In this document: one piece after another, positions 45,579-53,221 of the stretch
How positions within the stretch are numbered: position 1 is the stretch's first letter
How the letters are laid out: every line of letters begins with the position of its first letter
Source: Paenibacillus timonensis
Lineage (GTDB): Bacteria > Bacillota > Bacilli > Paenibacillales > Paenibacillaceae
Direction of reading: 5' to 3'
Length of the DNA: 53,221 nt
Assembly (NCBI RefSeq): GCF_022427145.1
Contig: NZ_JAKSXN010000039.1
Location: forward strand, 1 to 53,221
Translations under genes and position numbers: made by a program
Notes under the pieces: generated by a model
Told to the model about the DNA's origin: nothing
Databases searched by the model: none
The model's input: only the letters and a program-made list of their open reading frames with translations

Positions 45579-46847
45579 ATGTACTTAGTGTATGCAGATG
45601 AACAAGGACAGGTCTATGATCACCCGTCGCTGTATGGCTTGGCTCGCAGCGCGGACATGATCGTGGAGATCATGGAGGATGAGCTGATTCCGCTTCCCGA
45701 GGGGGCGACCTTGGTGGGCTTACCGTCCACCCGGCCGATCGGCATGGACCCGGATACCGGCGAAATGAAGCCGCTCCCGGGCAATGTCCAGGCGGTAGGG
45801 GCTTTGCTTCCGCAAGGCTTTACCCGTCTTTGTCTGCCGGGGTATGTGAAGACCGACAAGGATTATAAACTGCCTTTGTTCGGGTACTCCGCGGTTGTTT
45901 GGAAGGACGGTCAGTTCTACGTGACGGCGCGCTTATCGGACGATCCCGAGAAGTGGAACCCGCTGAACTGCGATCCTCTGGAGTTGAAGAACCAAGTGAA
46001 AGCCTATACCTCCCGCTACCCGGAGAACCGGCTGTATGAGCATTTATCGAACTGCGCGCTGGGCTATGAGTGCCTGACGGCCTCCAATACGTTCTTGAAT
46101 CGATGGGAAGGGGCGGTCCCCGTCTCCTATTCCTGCAACGCGGGTTGTTTCGGCTGCATCTCTGAACAGCCGGACGATAGCGGGTTCGTCTCGCCGCAGA
46201 CGCGGATGAACTTCCGTCCGCGCGTCGAAGAGCTGGTGGAGGTCATGCTGGAGCATTTGACCACGCCGGAGTCGATTATCAGCTTCGGTCAAGGCTGCGA
46301 AGGGGAGCCTTCGACGCAGGCCAAGCTGATCATCGAAGCGATTCGCGAGGTTCGGCGTCGGACGGACATGGGGTATATCAATATTAATACGAATGCGGGT
46401 TTATCCGATCATATCCGCGGCATCGTAGATGCGGGCTTGGATCTGATGCGGGTCAGCACGATCAGCGCGCTGGACGACCACTACAACGCCTACTACAAGC
46501 CGCGCGGCTATACGCTCGCGAATGTAGAGAAGTCATTGAAGTATGCTGCGGATCAAGGGGTATACACCTCGATCAACTATTTGATTTTCCCCGGGGTAAC
46601 GGACCGCGAGGAAGAAGTTGAAGCGATGATCGAATTCGCCCGTCGCAGCAAGCTGAAGCTGATTCAGCTGCGCAATCTGAACATAGACCCCGAAAGCTAT
46701 CTGGACTTGATCCCGAAAGCCAAGGGGGAGATTCTCGGCATGAAGCAAGCGATCGAGATTTTCCAGGAGGAGCTGCCGGATGTCGTCATCGGATCGTATA
46801 CGCATGTGCCTCCGGCCGAATTGGCCCGCGTCAAAGTACGCGGATAA
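45579..46847 (+). CDS. Radical SAM protein of unknown function
   Basis: A 422-residue protein. The 4Fe-4S cluster motif is Cys186-x3-Cys190-x2-Cys193 in VSYSCNAGCFGCISEQ, in the middle of the protein and not near the N-terminus. SAM-binding features follow (SFGQGCEGEPSTQ resembles the GGE motif; NINTNAG). The first about 180 residues form an uncharacterised domain beginning MYLVYADEQGQVYDHPSLYG and holding further cysteines (Cys131, Cys159, Cys165). The C-terminal barrel is intact (NYLIFPGVTDREEEVEAMIEF). AGAGGAG lies before ATG 45579, 54 bases after the rho stop, so it may be co-transcribed with rho. I know no function. Confidence 0.88.
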   Translation: MYLVYADEQGQVYDHPSLYGLARSADMIVEIMEDELIPLPEGATLVGLPSTRPIGMDPDTGEMKPLPGNVQAVGALLPQGFTRLCLPGYVKTDKDYKLPLFGYSAVVWKDGQFYVTARLSDDPEKWNPLNCDPLELKNQVKAYTSRYPENRLYEHLSNCALGYECLTASNTFLNRWEGAVPVSYSCNAGCFGCISEQPDDSGFVSPQTRMNFRPRVEELVEVMLEHLTTPESIISFGQGCEGEPSTQAKLIIEAIREVRRRTDMGYININTNAGLSDHIRGIVDAGLDLMRVSTISALDDHYNAYYKPRGYTLANVEKSLKYAADQGVYTSINYLIFPGVTDREEEVEAMIEFARRSKLKLIQLRNLNIDPESYLDLIPKAKGEILGMKQAIEIFQEELPDVVIGSYTHVPPAELARVKVRG

Positions 46848-46856
46848 AACAGGCAA

Positions 46857-46885
46857 TTGCGTGAACGGATGGCCCGTGCTATAAT
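46857..46885 (+). promoter_or_regulatory. Promoter of rpmE
   Basis: TTGCGT (46857-46862), a 17-base spacer and a perfect TATAAT (46880-46885). A short leader of about 55 bases precedes the start. Confidence 0.7.
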
Positions 46886-46948
46886 GCGATTATGTGTCAT
46901 TATAACTCTGGGCACGACTGAGGCTCAGGGCGGAAAGAGGTGAAAGTG

Positions 46949-47146
46949 ATGAAAGAAGCAGTTCAACCGAAATATCACGTGACTACGGTAACTTGCGCTT
47001 GCGGTAACACGTTTGAGACGGGTTCCGTGAAACAAGACCTGCGCGTTGAAATTTGCTCCAACTGCCATCCATTCTTCACAGGGAAGCAGAAATTCCTGGA
47101 TGCTGGTGGACGTGTGGATAGATTCAAAAAGAAATACGGTATCTAA
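46949..47146 (+). CDS. rpmE: Ribosomal protein bL31, zinc form
   Basis: A 65-residue ribosomal protein of the large subunit. The zinc ligands are present: CAC in [13 protein letters not shown] and Cys-x-x-Cys in [16 protein letters not shown], marking the C+ form. The zinc-free paralogue induced under zinc starvation lacks these. ATG 46949 is used, 8 bases after AAAGAGG; GTG 46940 falls inside that site. Confidence 0.97.
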   Translation: MKEAVQPKYHVTTVTCACGNTFETGSVKQDLRVEICSNCHPFFTGKQKFLDAGGRVDRFKKKYGI

Positions 47147-47176
47147 GATACCCTTGCACAAACGACATGACGAAGA

Positions 47177-47220
47177 ACGTCTTTGCCTATCTGATGATAG
47201 GCGGAGGCGTTTTTTTCTTT
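47177..47220 (+). terminator. Terminator after rpmE
   Basis: ACGTCTTTGCCTATC (47177-47191) with GATAGGCGGAGGCGT (47196-47210), including G-U pairs, then TTTTTTTCTTT. Confidence 0.85.
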
Positions 47221-47268
47221 TTTACTGGCGTGATTTTATAAGTTCGGTTAAGGGGAGGCGGCGAACAT

Positions 47269-47519
47269 ATGGGTTTTGATGAGACGCATCAACATTGGTT
47301 GGCATCGCACCGCAAACACGTTCCGGCGAACGGAAGGATCGTTTGGAACGAGGGCATGGGCATGGAGAGCAGCTATTTTTGCGCAATGTATGGTGGCCTT
47401 TACGGAGGAGCTTGGATAACCTGCATCCGGAATACGAGATCGCGGATTGGCGGGGACGGCCGTACTTTGCGGACTTCGCTTGGTTGACGGAAGCCGTGAA
47501 GCTCGTTATTGAATCATAA
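47269..47519 (+). pseudogene. Frameshifted, truncated remnant of a possible nuclease-like gene
   Basis: An initial frame from ATG 47269 (MGFDETHQHWLASHRK) continues in another frame from about 47315 (TRSGERKDRLERGHGHGEQL ... HPEYEIADWRGRPYFADFAW) and stops at 47519 after VKLVIES. The two parts read as one protein broken by a single-base indel and cut off at the C-terminus. The second part resembles the start of small proteins with a restriction-endonuclease-like core (Asp in FADFAW, Glu in KLVIE), recalled only loosely. A ribosome site (GGGGAGG) remains before the first ATG. A terminator follows directly. Confidence 0.6.
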
Positions 47520-47578
47520 AAAAGCAGGCCGGAAAACGATGGCCGACACCCGTCCGCCCTCAAATCCAACCTGCTTAC
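47515..47578 (-). terminator. Terminator of the GH18 gene
   Basis: AAGCAGG (47522-47528) with CCTGCTT (47570-47576) and an inner imperfect arm (GGCC/GGCC region). Six A before it give the T tail on the reverse strand. Confidence 0.65.
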
Positions 47579-47593
47579 TCAAACCGATTACAA

Positions 47594-48850
47594 TTATTTC
47601 TTGAACTCCACGCTCTGCTTGAGGCTAGTCCACTCTTCGCTCTTGATGATGCCCAGCCGCCATAAAGCGATGCCCTTCAGGTCATAGCGTTTCGCCAGAC
47701 CGGTCAGCGTTTTGATGGTGGTTTGATCCTCGCTGTCCAGGTTGAGTCCGAGGATCAGCTTGCTGGCGCTGGTCTCTTTCAGAGCCAGGCGTATCGCTTC
47801 ATCCACTTTATCTGCGGGCTGCGGCCGACCGCTGTTGTCTCCCGGGAGGTAATCGTAAGCCATGATCACGATTTCGTCCGCCAGCGCTCCGAGCGTCTTA
47901 TAATCATAACCTTGATAGGACGAGTTCAGCGGGTGCAGCGCCAGGGATAACTTGAGCCCGGCCGCCCGGGTTTGCTTGGACAATTCCTTGACGAAGTTGT
48001 TAAAAGCCTCCCGCGTCGCCGTCTTCTCCGTAGTTAAGCCGAGCCCTTCGAAATCGAGCATGATGCCTTGGAACGCTCTTTCAGTCGCAGCGTTGACCAT
48101 ATCGGTGATCGCTTGCTGCCGCAGGGCTGGATCTTCGATGACCCGGGTCAGCTCACCTTTCACGTCGCTAGAGTAGACCATCAAATAAGGCAAGGTGCGT
48201 GCGGTGGCCGCGTCGTTCACGAGACTGTCCGGGGTCACTTCGCCTGAGGCCTGCGGCAGCTTGAACACGTCGCCCGTTTGCGTAAATTGCCCGCTCTCGT
48301 TGATGCGGCTCCAGCCGAAAGCAACGGCGTCCAGGCTAGGAACCGCCCCCACCTCCGAGAAGGAGGATATGGCGTAGAAGCCGAGCGTATACATTCGCTC
48401 CTGCGGGGAGGCGATGGATACGGTCTTCGAGGCTTGGTCCCATCCGACTTGGGCCCCGAACTGCTGGCTGAAGAAGCTGAGCGGAATCAGCGTATTGCCG
48501 CCAATGGACCGGGGGGCAACCGCCAACGGGACGGAGGCGTTGTTCACCTTGGCCGTTTTGCTGTTCAGCGTTAATTGTACGTGGATCGCATCGGCCCCTG
48601 CGCCTTTGACGGCAGTGATCGTTTTGGAGGCTTGGTTCCAGGTGACGGTAATCCCGAGCGCTTCGGATATGGAGCGGAACGGAACCAGCGTCGTGCCGTT
48701 GACGATCATCGGTTCGCCGGAAAAGGCCAGCGGATACCCGTCCAGCAGGATCTGCACCGATGCAGCCGCCTCAGCCCGAGACGGCTGCATTCCGGCCAGG
48801 CTTCCGGCCAAAAGGGCCGTAACCAGTAAAATTTTCCCGATTGGTTTCAT
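47594..48850 (-). CDS. Secreted CuAO-N domain/GH18-like glycoside hydrolase
   Basis: A 418-residue exported protein. The signal peptide covers about 1-29 (ending AEAAA). A copper amine oxidase N-terminal module spans about 32-148 in two similar halves (LVPFRSISEALGITVTWNQASKTI and LIPLSFFSQQFGAQVGWDQASKTV). The C-terminal about 260 residues are a GH18-type barrel, with catalytic-strand segment GIMLDFEGLG (D-x-E) and MAYDYLPG. It resembles spore or wall glycosidases such as YdhD/SleL, which cut peptidoglycan sugars, but it lacks their LysM repeats. ATG 48850 is chosen because AGAGGAG lies 6 bases upstream; the earlier ATG at 48868 has none. Confidence 0.88.
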   Translation of the reverse strand: MKPIGKILLVTALLAGSLAGMQPSRAEAAASVQILLDGYPLAFSGEPMIVNGTTLVPFRSISEALGITVTWNQASKTITAVKGAGADAIHVQLTLNSKTAKVNNASVPLAVAPRSIGGNTLIPLSFFSQQFGAQVGWDQASKTVSIASPQERMYTLGFYAISSFSEVGAVPSLDAVAFGWSRINESGQFTQTGDVFKLPQASGEVTPDSLVNDAATARTLPYLMVYSSDVKGELTRVIEDPALRQQAITDMVNAATERAFQGIMLDFEGLGLTTEKTATREAFNNFVKELSKQTRAAGLKLSLALHPLNSSYQGYDYKTLGALADEIVIMAYDYLPGDNSGRPQPADKVDEAIRLALKETSASKLILGLNLDSEDQTTIKTLTGLAKRYDLKGIALWRLGIIKSEEWTSLKQSVEFKK

Positions 48851-48997
48851 TTGTTTCTCCTCTCTCATGCTCTGATTTCCAGTTTCTTATTCTATTAATA
48901 TATCAAAATAAAACTAGAGTTGCATTTAGAGGAAGACGCATAAATGAATGACAAACGAGGCATAGTCCAGGCACTCCAGCCAACTTCTTCCCTTCGG

Positions 48998-49026
48998 TTG
49001 CATTTTGTACAGGCATGAGATATACT
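48998..49026 (+). promoter_or_regulatory. Promoter of the SRP RNA gene
   Basis: TTGCAT (48998-49003), a 17-base spacer and TATACT (49021-49026). The RNA 5' end at 49033 lies 7 bases after the -10. Confidence 0.65.
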
Positions 49027-49032
49027 TAGTTT

Positions 49033-49304
49033 CACCGTGCTAGATGGGGAGGTAGCGGTGCCCTGTAACTCGCAATCCGCTGTAGCGAGGTTGAAGTCCT
49101 GTTAGAGGTCTTGTCGATGTGAGGCCGGTCTTTACGGCAGATGTTGACGGACGGGTCCTCCGCAAGGAGTACCTGCGAACCTGGTCAGGTCCGGAAGGAA
49201 GCAGCCATAAGCAGTATTACTCCTGTGCCGGAGGGCAGCCTGTCCCGAGTCATGCCGTAAAGGTGCCGCTCGGATCGCAATGATCAATAACAGGTGCACG
49301 GTGA
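49033..49304 (+). ncRNA. scr: Signal recognition particle RNA, large Bacillus type
   Basis: The conserved apical loop of SRP helix 8 is present (GGTCAGGTCCGGAAGGAAGC followed by AGCC). The ends pair (CACCGTGC at 49033-49040 with GCACGGTG at 49296-49303), giving an RNA of about 271 bases with an Alu domain at the 5' end (GGGGAGGTAGCGGTGCC), the long form of Bacillus. It lies upstream of dnaX as in Bacillus. Confidence 0.95.
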
Positions 49305-49318
49305 ATACTCGATAAGAA

Positions 49319-49353
49319 TACATCTTTGTCTGCGGACAGGGGTGTTTTTTTTG
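49319..49353 (+). terminator. Terminator after the SRP RNA gene
   Basis: ACATCTTTGTC (49320-49330) pairs with GACAGGGGTGT (49335-49345) through 11 pairs including G-U, with a TGCG loop and eight T. A TATAAT at 49376-49381 beyond it may start the dnaX transcript. Confidence 0.78.
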
Positions 49354-49427
49354 TACATAGACCAAATGGCTATAGTATAATAAGGAAACGACAACCGTCG
49401 TTTGAGGAAAGAAAGAGGTGCCGCATA

Positions 49428-51194
49428 ATGGAGCATATTGCGCTGTACCGGGCTTGGCGGCCGCAGTCGTTTCAAGACATGGTGGGGCAGCAGCATATCA
49501 TCCGCACGTTGCAGAATGCGATCCGCGAACAGCGGCTGTCGCACGCTTATCTGTTCAGCGGTCCGCGGGGAACCGGGAAGACCAGTGCCGCGAAAATTTT
49601 GGCCAAAGCCGTAAACTGCGAAAAAGGACCTGCGGCAGAACCGTGCAACGAATGCGATGCGTGCCGGAGGATCACGGCTGGCGCCGTCATGGATGTGCTT
49701 GAGATTGACGCCGCTTCCAACCGGGGGGTTGAGGAGATCCGCGATTTGCGGGAGAAGGTCAAATATGCCCCTACGGAAGTGCGGCAGAAGGTTTATATCA
49801 TCGATGAAGTCCACATGCTGACCACGGAAGCTTTCAACGCGCTCTTAAAAACATTGGAGGAACCGCCTCCGCATGTGATGTTTATATTGGCGACCACCGA
49901 ACCGCACCGTTTGCCGGCAACGGTCATCTCGCGCTGTCAGCGTTTTGACTTCCGCCGGGTATCGTTGGAAGAGCAAAGCGAGCGGCTGCGGATGATCTGC
50001 GAGCAGGAAGGCATCGAAGCGGAGAAGGAAGCGATCGAGTATATCGCCAGATTATCCGACGGCGGGATGCGCGACGCGTTAAGCATTTTGGATCAAATCG
50101 CATCTTTCTCCGGCCGTAAGGTCTCGTACCAGCAGGTACTGGACATGACCGGCGGCATTGCCTCCCGGCAGTTCGCAGAGCTGGCAAAGACGCTGTTGGC
50201 TGGCGACATCGGCGGGATGCTGCAGATGATCGATGGTTTTATGCAGGAAGGCAAAAGCGCGGACAAGTGCATGGAGAATCTTCTCTATTATTTCCGCGAT
50301 TTGCTGATGGTCAAAATGGTGCCGAAGGCGGACAAGTTGACGGAACGCGTGCTGGATCCGCAGGATTTTGCGGAGATTGCCGAGGGCTTCTCGAAACCGC
50401 AGCTGTTTCGCATCATCGATACGCTGAACCACTATCAGACGGAAATGAAATACGCCGTCCAACCGCAAACGCTGTTTGAGGTCGCTTTGCTGAAGATCTG
50501 CACGTTTGGAGGAGAGGGCGCCGTAGAACAGCCGGCTTCGGTCCGCAGCGCGGGAGCGGGGACCGGGTCGTCCGCCGATGCTTCCGAGGTCCATCAGCTC
50601 CGCCGTCAGTTGGCGGAACTGGAGGCGAAGCTGGAGCGGGCGCTGCAGGGTGGACTTGCCGCCGTCGGTTCCGTCACGGGAGGCGCGGCGACCGGTGGAA
50701 ATCGTCCTTCGCGAAGCCCCGCACCGCGCGTAGCCTCGAAGGCCAAAATTCCATCCGGGATGGATCAGTATCTTGCAGCCCGCAACAGCCCGGAATTCAT
50801 GGAGATCCAGCAAAAATGGAACCAGGTGCTCCAGGCCGTTAAGGATGCCAAGATTACGATCCATGCGTGGTTCGTGAACGGAGAGCCCGTATCGGTTACG
50901 GAGGATAACGTGCTGGTGGCGTTCAAAAACGATATTCACCGTGAGACCACCGAGAAGCCGGCCAATAAGCAGGTGATCGAAACGGTCATGGAACGCCAAT
51001 TGGGCAAACCGTACCATTTGGTGACGATGATGCAGAAGGATTGGACCGATGCGCAGCAAGGCGCGGGCGAACGTCCCGGCGGCGAACCGTTCGAGTTGGA
51101 ACCACCGCCTGAGGATGGCGGATCCGGCAAAGAACCTTGGGTGGACGAAGCGTTGAATATTTTCGGGGATGACCTGGTCGTCATCAAGGAATAA
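49428..51194 (+). CDS. dnaX: DNA polymerase III gamma/tau subunit
   Basis: A 588-residue clamp-loader ATPase. Walker A is GPRGTGKTSAAK. The zinc module has Cys residues in CEKGPAAEPCNECDACRR. Walker B is DEVHMLTTEAFNALLKTLEE and the arginine-finger region follows (VISRCQRF). An Ala/Gly/Ser-rich linker (about 390-460) leads to the tau-type C-terminal domain that contacts polymerase and helicase. No obvious slippery run for a gamma frameshift was found. ATG 49428 follows AAAGAGGTG; the open frame upstream is leader. It heads the dnaX-ybaB-recR group. Confidence 0.97.
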   Translation: MEHIALYRAWRPQSFQDMVGQQHIIRTLQNAIREQRLSHAYLFSGPRGTGKTSAAKILAKAVNCEKGPAAEPCNECDACRRITAGAVMDVLEIDAASNRGVEEIRDLREKVKYAPTEVRQKVYIIDEVHMLTTEAFNALLKTLEEPPPHVMFILATTEPHRLPATVISRCQRFDFRRVSLEEQSERLRMICEQEGIEAEKEAIEYIARLSDGGMRDALSILDQIASFSGRKVSYQQVLDMTGGIASRQFAELAKTLLAGDIGGMLQMIDGFMQEGKSADKCMENLLYYFRDLLMVKMVPKADKLTERVLDPQDFAEIAEGFSKPQLFRIIDTLNHYQTEMKYAVQPQTLFEVALLKICTFGGEGAVEQPASVRSAGAGTGSSADASEVHQLRRQLAELEAKLERALQGGLAAVGSVTGGAATGGNRPSRSPAPRVASKAKIPSGMDQYLAARNSPEFMEIQQKWNQVLQAVKDAKITIHAWFVNGEPVSVTEDNVLVAFKNDIHRETTEKPANKQVIETVMERQLGKPYHLVTMMQKDWTDAQQGAGERPGGEPFELEPPPEDGGSGKEPWVDEALNIFGDDLVVIKE

Positions 51195-51292
51195 CTAAAC
51201 ACCGGCCAGGTATAGACCGTAGAATCGTGGTTATGTTTTTTCTATATAACGCATGACGTACATGCAGACCAATTTAAGGAGATGTGAACGAC

Positions 51293-51604
51293 GTGAACAA
51301 TATGAACCAAATGATGAAGCAAGTGAAGAAAATGCAAGAGCAAATGCTCAAAGCACAGGAAGAGCTCGCGGGCAAAACCGTAGAAGGCAGTGCCGGCGGC
51401 GGCGTAGTGACCGTGCAGGTCAATGGCCACAAGAAGGTGTTGTCCTTGACGATCAAGCCGGAAGCGGTAGATCCGGACGACGTGGAAATGCTGCAGGATT
51501 TGGTGCTTACCGCAGTCAATGATGCTTTGACGAAAGCCGAAGAACTGGCGAACCAGGATATGGGCAAGTTTACGGGCGGAATGAAAATTCCAGGCCTGTT
51601 CTAA
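51293..51604 (+). CDS. YbaB/EbfC nucleoid-associated protein
   Basis: A 103-residue DNA-binding protein of the YbaB family. A Met/Gln/Lys-rich N-terminal helix ([19 protein letters not shown]) is followed by the beta core [22 protein letters not shown] and a C-terminal [13 protein letters not shown]. The dimer has a tweezer-like shape in known structures. GTG 51293 is preferred because AAGGAG lies 11 bases upstream; GTG 51284 is too close. It sits between dnaX and recR, a nearly universal arrangement that suggests a link to replication or repair. Confidence 0.93.
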   Translation: MNNMNQMMKQVKKMQEQMLKAQEELAGKTVEGSAGGGVVTVQVNGHKKVLSLTIKPEAVDPDDVEMLQDLVLTAVNDALTKAEELANQDMGKFTGGMKIPGLF

Positions 51605-51631
51605 TTTTACGAACTGAAGGAGAAGGCCCCA

Positions 51632-52231
51632 TTGTATTATCCCGAACCGATCGCGAAGCTGATCGATGCTTTTACCCATTTGCCCGGTATCGGGCCGAAG
51701 ACGGCGGCCAGACTGGCTTTTCACGTGCTGCGCATGAAGGAAGACGACGTCATCGACTTCGCCAAAGCGCTGGTAAGCGTGAAGCGTAACCTCCATTACT
51801 GTTCCGTCTGCTGCAACATCACGGATACCGATCCCTGCCGGATTTGTCAGGATAAGACCCGGGACGCTTCCGTGATTTGCGTCGTGCAGGAATCCAAGGA
51901 CTTGGTGGCGATGGAGCGGACGAAGGAGTTCGATGGCTACTATCATGTGCTGCAGGGGGCGATCTCGCCGATGGAAGGCTTGGGACCGGATGATATTCGG
52001 CTCAAGGAGCTGCTGAACCGGTTGAGCGATGAACGGGTGAAGGAGCTGATTTTGGCGACCAACCCGAACATTGAGGGGGAGGCGACCGCCATGTATATTT
52101 CCCGTCTCGTGAAGCCTTTCGATATTCGCGTTACCCGGATTGCTCACGGGCTGCCGGTCGGCGGCGACCTGGAGTATGCGGATGAAGTGACGTTATCCAA
52201 GGCGCTGGAAGGGCGACGAGAACTAAATTAG
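51632..52231 (+). CDS. recR: Recombination mediator protein RecR
   Basis: A 199-residue protein that with RecO and RecF loads RecA at gaps. The helix-hairpin-helix is [19 protein letters not shown], the zinc finger is [16 protein letters not shown], the Toprim motif occupies about 78-170 ([35 protein letters not shown]) and a Walker-like C-terminal THALPxG variant is [17 protein letters not shown]. The start is TTG 51632 with AAGGAG upstream. A terminator follows. Confidence 0.97.
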   Translation: MYYPEPIAKLIDAFTHLPGIGPKTAARLAFHVLRMKEDDVIDFAKALVSVKRNLHYCSVCCNITDTDPCRICQDKTRDASVICVVQESKDLVAMERTKEFDGYYHVLQGAISPMEGLGPDDIRLKELLNRLSDERVKELILATNPNIEGEATAMYISRLVKPFDIRVTRIAHGLPVGGDLEYADEVTLSKALEGRRELN

Positions 52232-52255
52232 GTTTTATTCTTACCGTTTGGAACC

Positions 52256-52306
52256 GGAGAACTTTAGGCCCTGCGCTTTCGCTTGGGGCTTAAAGTTCTT
52301 TTTGTT
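52256..52306 (+). terminator. Terminator after recR
   Basis: AGAACTTTAGGCCC (52258-52271) with GGGCTTAAAGTTCT (52286-52299), nearly perfect, then TTTTTG. Confidence 0.88.
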
Positions 52307-52382
52307 TTCCGGCTGCTCCGGTTCTAAGTTTGTCCCTCTCCCGATAAACATGAAATAAAACCGGATGAGGAGGCGATCAAAC

Positions 52383-52670
52383 TTGAAGGGTTTGAAGCTC
52401 TGGGGCGAAGGCCGCTCAAACCAGACTCGCAGAAACGAGGTCATGGAATACAAACGGGAATTGTATGCAGAGGTCATCAATGCGTTAAAGGAGTGGGAGC
52501 GGGCGCGGATCGCTTTCCAGGAAGCGGTGGGACACGATGAGGTAGATGTGGCGATTTATACCCTGGAGGCGGCGGAGCGCAGGTACCAGATCCAACTCAA
52601 GGCGGCGAAGCAGGCTCAGGTGGATTGGGACGCTTTTCGCAATGGATCCTATTTTGGGGAAAGTTCGTGA
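52383..52670 (+). CDS. yaaL: YaaL-like DUF2508 protein
   Basis: A 95-residue helical protein placed between recR and bofA, as yaaL is in Bacillus. Charged helices dominate (EYKRELYAEVINALKEWERARIAFQEAV; YTLEAAERRYQIQLKAAKQAQVDWDAF). Function is unknown. TTG 52383 is chosen because AGGAGG lies 9 bases upstream; ATG 52365 overlaps that site. Confidence 0.82.
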   Translation: MKGLKLWGEGRSNQTRRNEVMEYKRELYAEVINALKEWERARIAFQEAVGHDEVDVAIYTLEAAERRYQIQLKAAKQAQVDWDAFRNGSYFGESS

Positions 52671-52695
52671 ACTTTGAGGGAGGAGGGGATAAAAG

Positions 52696-52959
52696 ATGAA
52701 GCTTGTGCTAATCGGCATTCTTGTCGTATCGCTGGTGCTGCTGTTATATATTTTGTTCTCGCGCAAAATCGGTTGGGTGTGGCTTTCCCGGTTTGGGCTG
52801 CATATCGTGCTGGCGGCGCTGGGCATCTATGTGATCAATTTCTCCGGATTATTGACCGAAGTGTACATTCCCTTAAATCCGGTTACCTTAAGCACGGTGT
52901 TGGTACTTGGCCTGCCCGGAGTCGCTCTATTGGTCGGCCTAAAATTAACCATGATCTGA
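52696..52959 (+). CDS. bofA: Pro-sigma-K processing inhibitor BofA
   Basis: An 87-residue membrane protein that, with SpoIVFA, holds the SpoIVFB protease inactive in the outer forespore membrane until the forespore signal arrives. Hydrophobic segments are at about 2-22 and 33-55, with a third C-terminal (VTLSTVLVLGLPGVALLVGLKL). The conserved C-terminal LGLPG is typical of the family. AGGAGGGG precedes ATG 52696. It directly precedes an rRNA operon, as in Bacillus. Confidence 0.93.
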   Translation: MKLVLIGILVVSLVLLLYILFSRKIGWVWLSRFGLHIVLAALGIYVINFSGLLTEVYIPLNPVTLSTVLVLGLPGVALLVGLKLTMI

Positions 52960-52962
52960 AGG

Positions 52963-53089
52963 TTGACTCGGCTTGTTCATCTGTGGTACATTATAAATCG
53001 CTTCTCCGGCGGGACAAGCCGGACAAGGCCTTCCAGATGGTGACAATAAAAAAGGTCTTGACTAAAGAGTGGGCAGCGTGATATATTAT
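52963..53089 (+). promoter_or_regulatory. Tandem rRNA operon promoters P1 and P2
   Basis: P1: TTGACT (52963-52968), an 18-base spacer and TACATT (52987-52992). P2: TTGACT (53058-53063), an 18-base spacer and TATATT (53082-53087). The two -35 boxes are exactly 95 bp apart, like the tandem promoters of rrn operons in Bacillus. A small hairpin (CCGGC/GCCGG, about 53006-53022) lies between them. Confidence 0.8.
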
Positions 53090-53093
53090 AAAG

Positions 53094-53221
53094 GTCGCTG
53101 CTGAAACGAAGCGATAACGAAAAACATCGTTTGATCTTTGAAAACTGAACAACGAGTGAGTAATAAACTGAGATTTTAAATCTCGTCAGTTTGTTTTAAA
53201 TGAGCAAGTCAAACACCTTGA
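53094..53221 (+). other. rRNA operon leader upstream of 16S rRNA (cut by the window end)
   Basis: The segment TGATCTTTGAAAACTGAACA (53130-53149) is typical of the boxA/leader region just before 16S rRNA genes in Bacillota. An inverted repeat (AAACTGAGATTT... AAATCTCGTCAGTTT, 53167-53195) follows and may be part of the pre-16S processing structure. The 16S gene itself begins beyond the window. Confidence 0.85.

Noticed and set aside
49428..51194. Programmed frameshift producing a short gamma form of DnaX
   Set aside because: No slippery run with a following hairpin was found in the expected region.

Overview
The window looks like the origin-proximal chromosome of a spore-forming, motile Bacillota of the Paenibacillus type. 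This rests on gene order and content: guaB-dacA-pdxS-pdxT-serS, scr-dnaX-ybaB-recR-yaaL-bofA-rrn, rpoE-pyrG-spo0F-fbaA-murA-rho-rpmE, the spore genes spo0F, bofA, an sspP-like gene and a pbpG-like gene, moderately high GC, strong AGGAGG ribosome binding sites and many TTG/GTG starts. No database search was possible, so family names come from recognised motifs and remembered family sequences.

Layout. 1-1.8 kb: an ECF sigma factor with an unusual C-terminal tail, followed by a ClpP paralogue. 2.1-8.4 kb: guaB, dacA, pdxS, pdxT, serS and tRNA-Ser(UGA), followed by three tandem 186-bp units that copy the 3' end of that tRNA. 9.1-15.1 kb: an sspP-like spore protein, a YitT membrane protein, a lipoprotein, tadA (reverse), a DnaA-box cluster, a PAS sensor kinase of the sporulation-kinase type and an RluB/RluF-type pseudouridine synthase. 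15.2-24 kb, mostly reverse: motA-motB, cytochrome c, a GNAT, two NlpC/P60 hydrolases each behind a c-di-AMP (ydaO/yuaA) riboswitch, a polytopic membrane protein and an M1 peptidase. 24-38 kb: ywhD, a copper-amine-oxidase-N-domain protein, a cadC-cadA metal efflux operon, mpg, a class A PBP, speE-speB, a membrane-anchored unknown, ywiB-argS and an S8 protease. 38.4-47.5 kb: rpoE, pyrG with a CTP-type attenuator, spo0F, fbaA, murA, rho, an unassigned radical SAM protein, rpmE and a decayed gene. 47.6-53.2 kb: a GH18/CuAO-N protein, SRP RNA, dnaX, ybaB, recR, yaaL, bofA, then tandem promoters and the leader of a ribosomal RNA operon whose 16S gene lies beyond the window.

How it fits together. 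Blocks that in Bacillus subtilis flank oriC on opposite sides (ywhD...argS...rpmE on one, serS...dnaX on the other) are contiguous here. Functions are mainly housekeeping: nucleotide synthesis (guaB, pyrG), wall synthesis and turnover (dacA, pbpG, murA, NlpC/P60), translation (serS, argS, tadA, rpmE, scr), replication and repair (dnaX, recR, mpg) and the sporulation phosphorelay (kinase, spo0F, bofA). The most informative non-coding elements are the tRNA-Ser-derived repeat array, the DnaA-box cluster between tadA and the kinase, the paired c-di-AMP riboswitches, the pyrG attenuator and the two CadC-type operators. No CRISPR array, complete insertion sequence or prophage was seen.
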